Of a DNA stretch of 15,060 nucleotides, positions 13,707 to 15,060 are shown piece after piece (the first letter of the stretch is position 1; every line of letters begins with the position of its first letter). Source of the stretch: Bacteroidaceae bacterium (GTDB taxonomy: Bacteria > Bacteroidota > Bacteroidia > Bacteroidales > Bacteroidaceae). The notes below the pieces were generated by a model, which saw only the letters and a list, made by a program, of their open reading frames with translations, was not told the origin of the DNA and searched no databases. Both the position numbers and the translations under genes were made by a program. The stretch covers positions 1-15,060 of the forward strand of contig JAQWAN010000019.1 of NCBI GenBank assembly GCA_028707655.1, in the 5' to 3' direction.

Positions 13707-15060
13707 ATGGATACTAATAATACAACAGAATCGACGGAGAAAAGATCCGTTAACTTTATTGAGGCAGCTATAGAAAAAGACTTAGCTGCAGGGAAAAATG
13801 ACGGACGTTTACAGACACGTTTTCCACCTGAGCCTAATGGCTATTTACACATTGGACACGCCAAGGCTTTTTGCTTAAACTTTGGACTTGCCGAAGAATA
13901 TAATGGCGTATGTAATCTACGTTTCGATGATACAAATCCTATTAAAGAAGATAACGAATATGTTGAATCTATCAAAGAAGATATTCAATGGTTAGGCTTC
14001 AAATGGGGAAATATATATTATGCATCTGACTATTTTCAACAATTATGGGACTTTGCTGTACGTTTGATAAAAGAAAAGAAAGCGTATATCGATGAACAAT
14101 CAGCTGAACTAATTGCACAACAGAAGGGTACGCCAACAAGAGCTGGTGTAGATAGTCCCTATCGCAACCGTCCGGTTGAAGAGAGTTTGGCACTCTTTGA
14201 GAAAATGAATAGTGGCGAGGCAGAAGAGGGATCTATGGTTCTTCGTGCAAAAATAGACATGAAACATCCAAACATGCATTTCCGCGATCCACTTATTTAT
14301 CGCATAATAAAACATCCACATCACCGTACTGGAGACAAATGGAAAGCTTATCCAATGTACGATTTTGCACATGGACAATCCGATTATATTGAAGGAGTAA
14401 CACATTCTATCTGTACACTTGAGTTTGAGGTACATCGTCCTCTTTATAATTATTTTATTGATGAGATTAAAGAGAACAAAGATATAGAAGACCATCGCCC
14501 ACGTCAAATGGAATTTAACCGTTTGAACCTTTCGTATACAGTAATGAGCAAACGTAAATTACTTGCTTTAGTAAAAGAGGGACTAGTAAGTGGTTGGGAT
14601 GATCCACGTATGCCTACACTCTGTGGATATCGCCGTAGAGGCTATTCACCCGAGTCCATCCGTGCATTTATTAATCGCATTGGCTACACAAAGGTAGAGG
14701 CGTTAAACGATATCTCTTTGTTGGAATCAACTGTTAGAGAAGACTTAAACAAACGTGCCACACGTGTTTCTGCTGTTCTACATCCATTAAAACTAATAAT
14801 CACAAATTACCCTGACGATAAGGTAGAAGAGCTAGAGGCTATCAATAATCCTGAAGAGGAAAACTCTGCCGTTCATACCATCGAGTTCAGTAAAGAACTA
14901 TGGATTGAACAGGAAGACTTTATGGAAGATGCTCCTAAAAAGTATTTCCGTATGACTCCAGGAAAAGAGGTACGCTTAAAGAATGCATATATCATTAAAT
15001 GTACAGGTTGCAAAAAGAACGACGAAGGTGAAGTGGTAGAGGTATATTGCGAATACGACC
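13707..15060 (+). CDS. glnS: Glutaminyl-tRNA synthetase (3' end outside window)
   Basis: This class I aminoacyl-tRNA synthetase charges tRNA-Gln with glutamine in the cytoplasm. The frame starts at the ATG at 13707 and stays open to the window edge, giving 451 residues of an enzyme usually about 550-580 long. The ATP-binding signature is PPEPNGYLHIGHAKAF (HIGH at 48-51) and the KMSKS-like loop is VMSKRKL (about 279-285). GlnRS-type features include RFDDTNP, PTRAGVDSPYRNR, the segment YDFAHGQSDYIEGVTHSICTLEFEVHRPLY and GYRRRGYSPESIRAF. The C-terminal part, to about residue 451, is the start of the anticodon-binding beta-barrels (VRLKNAYIIK). Its own promoter box lies 27 bp upstream, after the amylase terminator, so it is transcribed separately. 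Confidence 0.95.
   Translation, partial: MDTNNTTESTEKRSVNFIEAAIEKDLAAGKNDGRLQTRFPPEPNGYLHIGHAKAFCLNFGLAEEYNGVCNLRFDDTNPIKEDNEYVESIKEDIQWLGFKWGNIYYASDYFQQLWDFAVRLIKEKKAYIDEQSAELIAQQKGTPTRAGVDSPYRNRPVEESLALFEKMNSGEAEEGSMVLRAKIDMKHPNMHFRDPLIYRIIKHPHHRTGDKWKAYPMYDFAHGQSDYIEGVTHSICTLEFEVHRPLYNYFIDEIKENKDIEDHRPRQMEFNRLNLSYTVMSKRKLLALVKEGLVSGWDDPRMPTLCGYRRRGYSPESIRAFINRIGYTKVEALNDISLLESTVREDLNKRATRVSAVLHPLKLIITNYPDDKVEELEAINNPEEENSAVHTIEFSKELWIEQEDFMEDAPKKYFRMTPGKEVRLKNAYIIKCTGCKKNDEGEVVEVYCEYD

Noticed and set aside
14109..14507. Antisense reading frame opposite glnS
   Set aside because: It lies wholly within the GlnRS catalytic region, whose sense frame is unmistakable.
1..15060. CRISPR array, prophage, insertion sequence, tRNA or rRNA
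   Set aside because: No spaced repeats, transposase or integrase-like protein, terminal inverted repeats, or tRNA-like cloverleaf were seen on either strand.

Overview
The window comes from a Bacteroidota genome, most likely order Bacteroidales. Several genes read directly support this: a complete Na+-pumping methylmalonyl-CoA decarboxylase operon of the type used for propionate formation, a SusA-like periplasmic amylase, a TonB-dependent receptor with an N-terminal carboxypeptidase-regulatory-like domain, a bacterial GlnRS, and promoter boxes of the Bacteroides type (TAnnTTTG) with A/T-rich leaders in place of Shine-Dalgarno sites. The species cannot be named from the sequence alone. No mobile element, CRISPR array, tRNA or rRNA was seen, and the region reads as ordinary chromosome.

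Layout. (1) Positions 1-542 (+) hold the C-terminal part of protoporphyrinogen oxidase (heme synthesis), which collides tail to tail with the next block, the stop codons sharing TTAA. (2) Positions 539-3038 (-) are a compact four-gene operon, read right to left: nitroreductase, Rossmann/DUF2520 oxidoreductase, KdsC-type HAD phosphatase and a Maf nucleotide pyrophosphatase. (3) Positions 3039-3134 are a divergent promoter region with a 12-bp palindrome. (4) Positions 3135-4115 (+) encode a FemAB/GNAT-like protein and 4163-6583 (+) an orphan TonB-dependent receptor; both have a -7 box so close to the ATG that nearly leaderless mRNAs are predicted. (5) Positions 6708-11259 (+) are the propionate operon: methylmalonyl-CoA epimerase, carboxyltransferase (alpha), a lipoprotein fusing a lamin-tail-like domain to an OadG-type membrane anchor, the biotin carrier, and the Na+-translocating beta subunit, ended by a strong intrinsic terminator. 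(6) Positions 11647-13524 (+) encode a SusA-like GH13 enzyme, preceded by about 300 bp of non-coding DNA that contains a 20-bp LacI-family-like operator and followed by a terminator. (7) From 13707 (+) glnS runs off the right edge.

How the genes work together. The epimerase and the four decarboxylase subunits form one pathway segment: succinate-derived methylmalonyl-CoA is epimerised and then decarboxylated to propionyl-CoA, and the free energy exports Na+. No biotin carboxylase gene is present, which fits a decarboxylase rather than a carboxylase. The SusA-like enzyme feeds sugar into this fermentative metabolism but stands apart from any visible sus locus and appears to have its own operator. 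The left-hand minus-strand operon mixes envelope sugar (Kdo) synthesis with housekeeping detoxification functions.

The most interesting points are the lamin-tail/OadG fusion, the LacI-type operator at the orphan amylase, and the two predicted near-leaderless promoters. No clearly new multi-gene system was found.
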